5,302 bases of DNA from Archangium sp. Its GTDB lineage: Bacteria > Myxococcota > Myxococcia > Myxococcales > Myxococcaceae. This document shows positions 4,674 through 5,302 of the stretch, piece by piece. A program made the position numbers and the translations under genes. Location: positions 1 through 5,302 of the forward strand of contig JAEUJT010000406.1 of assembly GCA_016793525.1 (NCBI GenBank), in the 5' to 3' direction. Each line of letters begins with the position of its first letter. Within the stretch, counting starts at the first letter, position 1. The notes under the pieces were generated by a model. It did not search any database, was not told the DNA's origin, and saw only the letters and a list, made by a program, of their open reading frames with translations.

Positions 4674-5302
4674 ATGGGTCAGCCGAAGCGAAAAGAGAGA
4701 GAGACCGAAGCCGGCGAAACAGCCGAGGCTTCGTCGTCGAGCGACGCCACCTGGGTTCGGCCCGCGCCGCTGTCCGGCCTGGGGTTGGGGGTCGTGCTCG
4801 GGCTCATCGCGCTGCTGAACCTGCCGATGCTTCACTACTTTCTCTTTCGCGGTCGGGCCGAGGCCACGGCGGCGGTGCCGTACACCAACGACTTCTCCGA
4901 CCCGGCGTCGATCGACCGCGACTTCTTCTCCACCGGCGGTCATTGGCGCCTGGTGAACGGCGAGCTGCTCGCCCCCGGGGTGAAGAACAACCCGCTCTGG
5001 CTGAAGGCGAAGCTGCCGCAGAACGTGGCGGTCGAGTTCGACGTGCGCTCCATGTCGCAAGAAGGCGACATCAAGGCCGAGATCTTCGGCGACGGCTCCG
5101 ACCACGCCTCGGGCTACGTGCTCATTCACGGCGGCTGGAACAACACCCAGTCGGTCATTGCGCGGCTCGACGAACACGGGCAGTCGCTGACCCTGCTCGA
5201 GGCCGAAGCGGCGCGGGTCACCAACGGCGCGTCGAGCGACCTGGTGCAGTCGGGCGTGTACCGGGCCAACACCCGGGTGCGCCGCGAGCTGTCGCACGCT
5301 CC
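4674..5302 (+). CDS. Membrane-anchored protein with LamG/DUF1080-like beta-sandwich domain, N-terminal part
   Basis: This rightward gene is cut by the right edge after 209 codons. The start drawn is ATG 4674, preceded by AGGG 12 bases upstream; ATG 4653 in the same frame would add seven residues but has no ribosome site. The N-terminus is a charged, Ser-rich cytosolic stretch (1-33, with KRKERE), then one membrane helix (about 34-58) that should leave the rest outside the cytoplasm. From residue 72 the pattern NDFSDPASIDRDFFSTGGHW, then LVNGELLAPG, LPQNVAVEFDVRS and IKAEIFGDGS and GYVLIHGGWNN is typical of concanavalin-like beta-sandwiches such as LamG or the 3-keto-disaccharide hydrolase domain (PF06439, formerly DUF1080). 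These bind or cleave glycans in some members; no catalytic claim is possible from this fragment. It is divergently oriented to the operon and may share its regulatory region. Confidence 0.82.
   Translation, partial: MGQPKRKERETEAGETAEASSSSDATWVRPAPLSGLGLGVVLGLIALLNLPMLHYFLFRGRAEATAAVPYTNDFSDPASIDRDFFSTGGHWRLVNGELLAPGVKNNPLWLKAKLPQNVAVEFDVRSMSQEGDIKAEIFGDGSDHASGYVLIHGGWNNTQSVIARLDEHGQSLTLLEAEAARVTNGASSDLVQSGVYRANTRVRRELSHA

Noticed and set aside
4690..4701. GA-repeat (AAAGAGAGAGAG) as a ribosome site or microsatellite
   Set aside because: It lies inside the plus-strand reading frame encoding KRKERE, downstream of both possible starts, and is too short to be a notable repeat.
4635..5297. Minus-strand open frame of 220 codons
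   Set aside because: It is opposite the plus-strand LamG-like gene, which has a membrane helix and beta-sandwich pattern. The minus reading is rich in His, Arg and Gln without recognisable motifs.

Overview
The window is very GC-rich (roughly two thirds or more G+C by eye), with codons ending mostly in G or C. Its gene types are a lipoprotein with a long Gly/Thr linker, a Tat-exported DUF4159 protein and a large VWA/GATase-like membrane protein. Together these suggest a myxobacterium or close relative (Myxococcota, formerly Deltaproteobacteria). The taxon is inferred from style, not from a marker gene. I see no rRNA, tRNA, CRISPR array, insertion sequence, phage gene or attachment site.

Layout. 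Five genes lie on the minus strand and one on the plus strand. Reading leftward from a divergent gap at about 4579-4673, the minus strand carries: (1) a 114-residue protein with a C-terminal membrane anchor (4578-4234); (2) a 244-residue protein with about seven membrane segments and a charged tail (4229-3495); (3) a 248-residue DUF4159 protein with a twin-arginine signal (3498-2752); (4) a 764-residue membrane protein joining a VWA domain with intact metal-site residues to a GATase-like domain that has no cysteine (2750-456). The joints are a 4-nt gap, a 4-nt GTGA overlap and a 1-nt gap, so these four form one tightly coupled operon. After 94 bases comes (5), the first 120 codons of a lipoprotein resembling PQQ-dependent sorbosone/sugar dehydrogenases, cut by the left edge. 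On the plus strand, (6) begins near 4674 and runs off the right edge. It is a membrane-anchored protein with an extracytoplasmic beta-rich domain resembling LamG/3-keto-disaccharide hydrolase domains.

How the genes may work together. All six products are predicted to be in, or exported across, the inner membrane. DUF4159 and VWA/GATase-like genes are commonly neighbours in bacterial clusters that also carry MoxR-type AAA ATPase, DUF58 and BatA-like genes. Those three are absent here, and the divergent plus-strand gene means they cannot lie just upstream in the same operon. The operon therefore looks like a compact envelope module in which a MIDAS-bearing membrane protein could work with a Tat-exported partner of similar fold. 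This is an inference; the molecular job of such clusters is not established to my knowledge. No stretch over 300 bases lacks a gene. The two real gaps (362-455 and 4579-4673) hold short dyads or direct repeats but no convincing sigma-70 or sigma-54 promoter.
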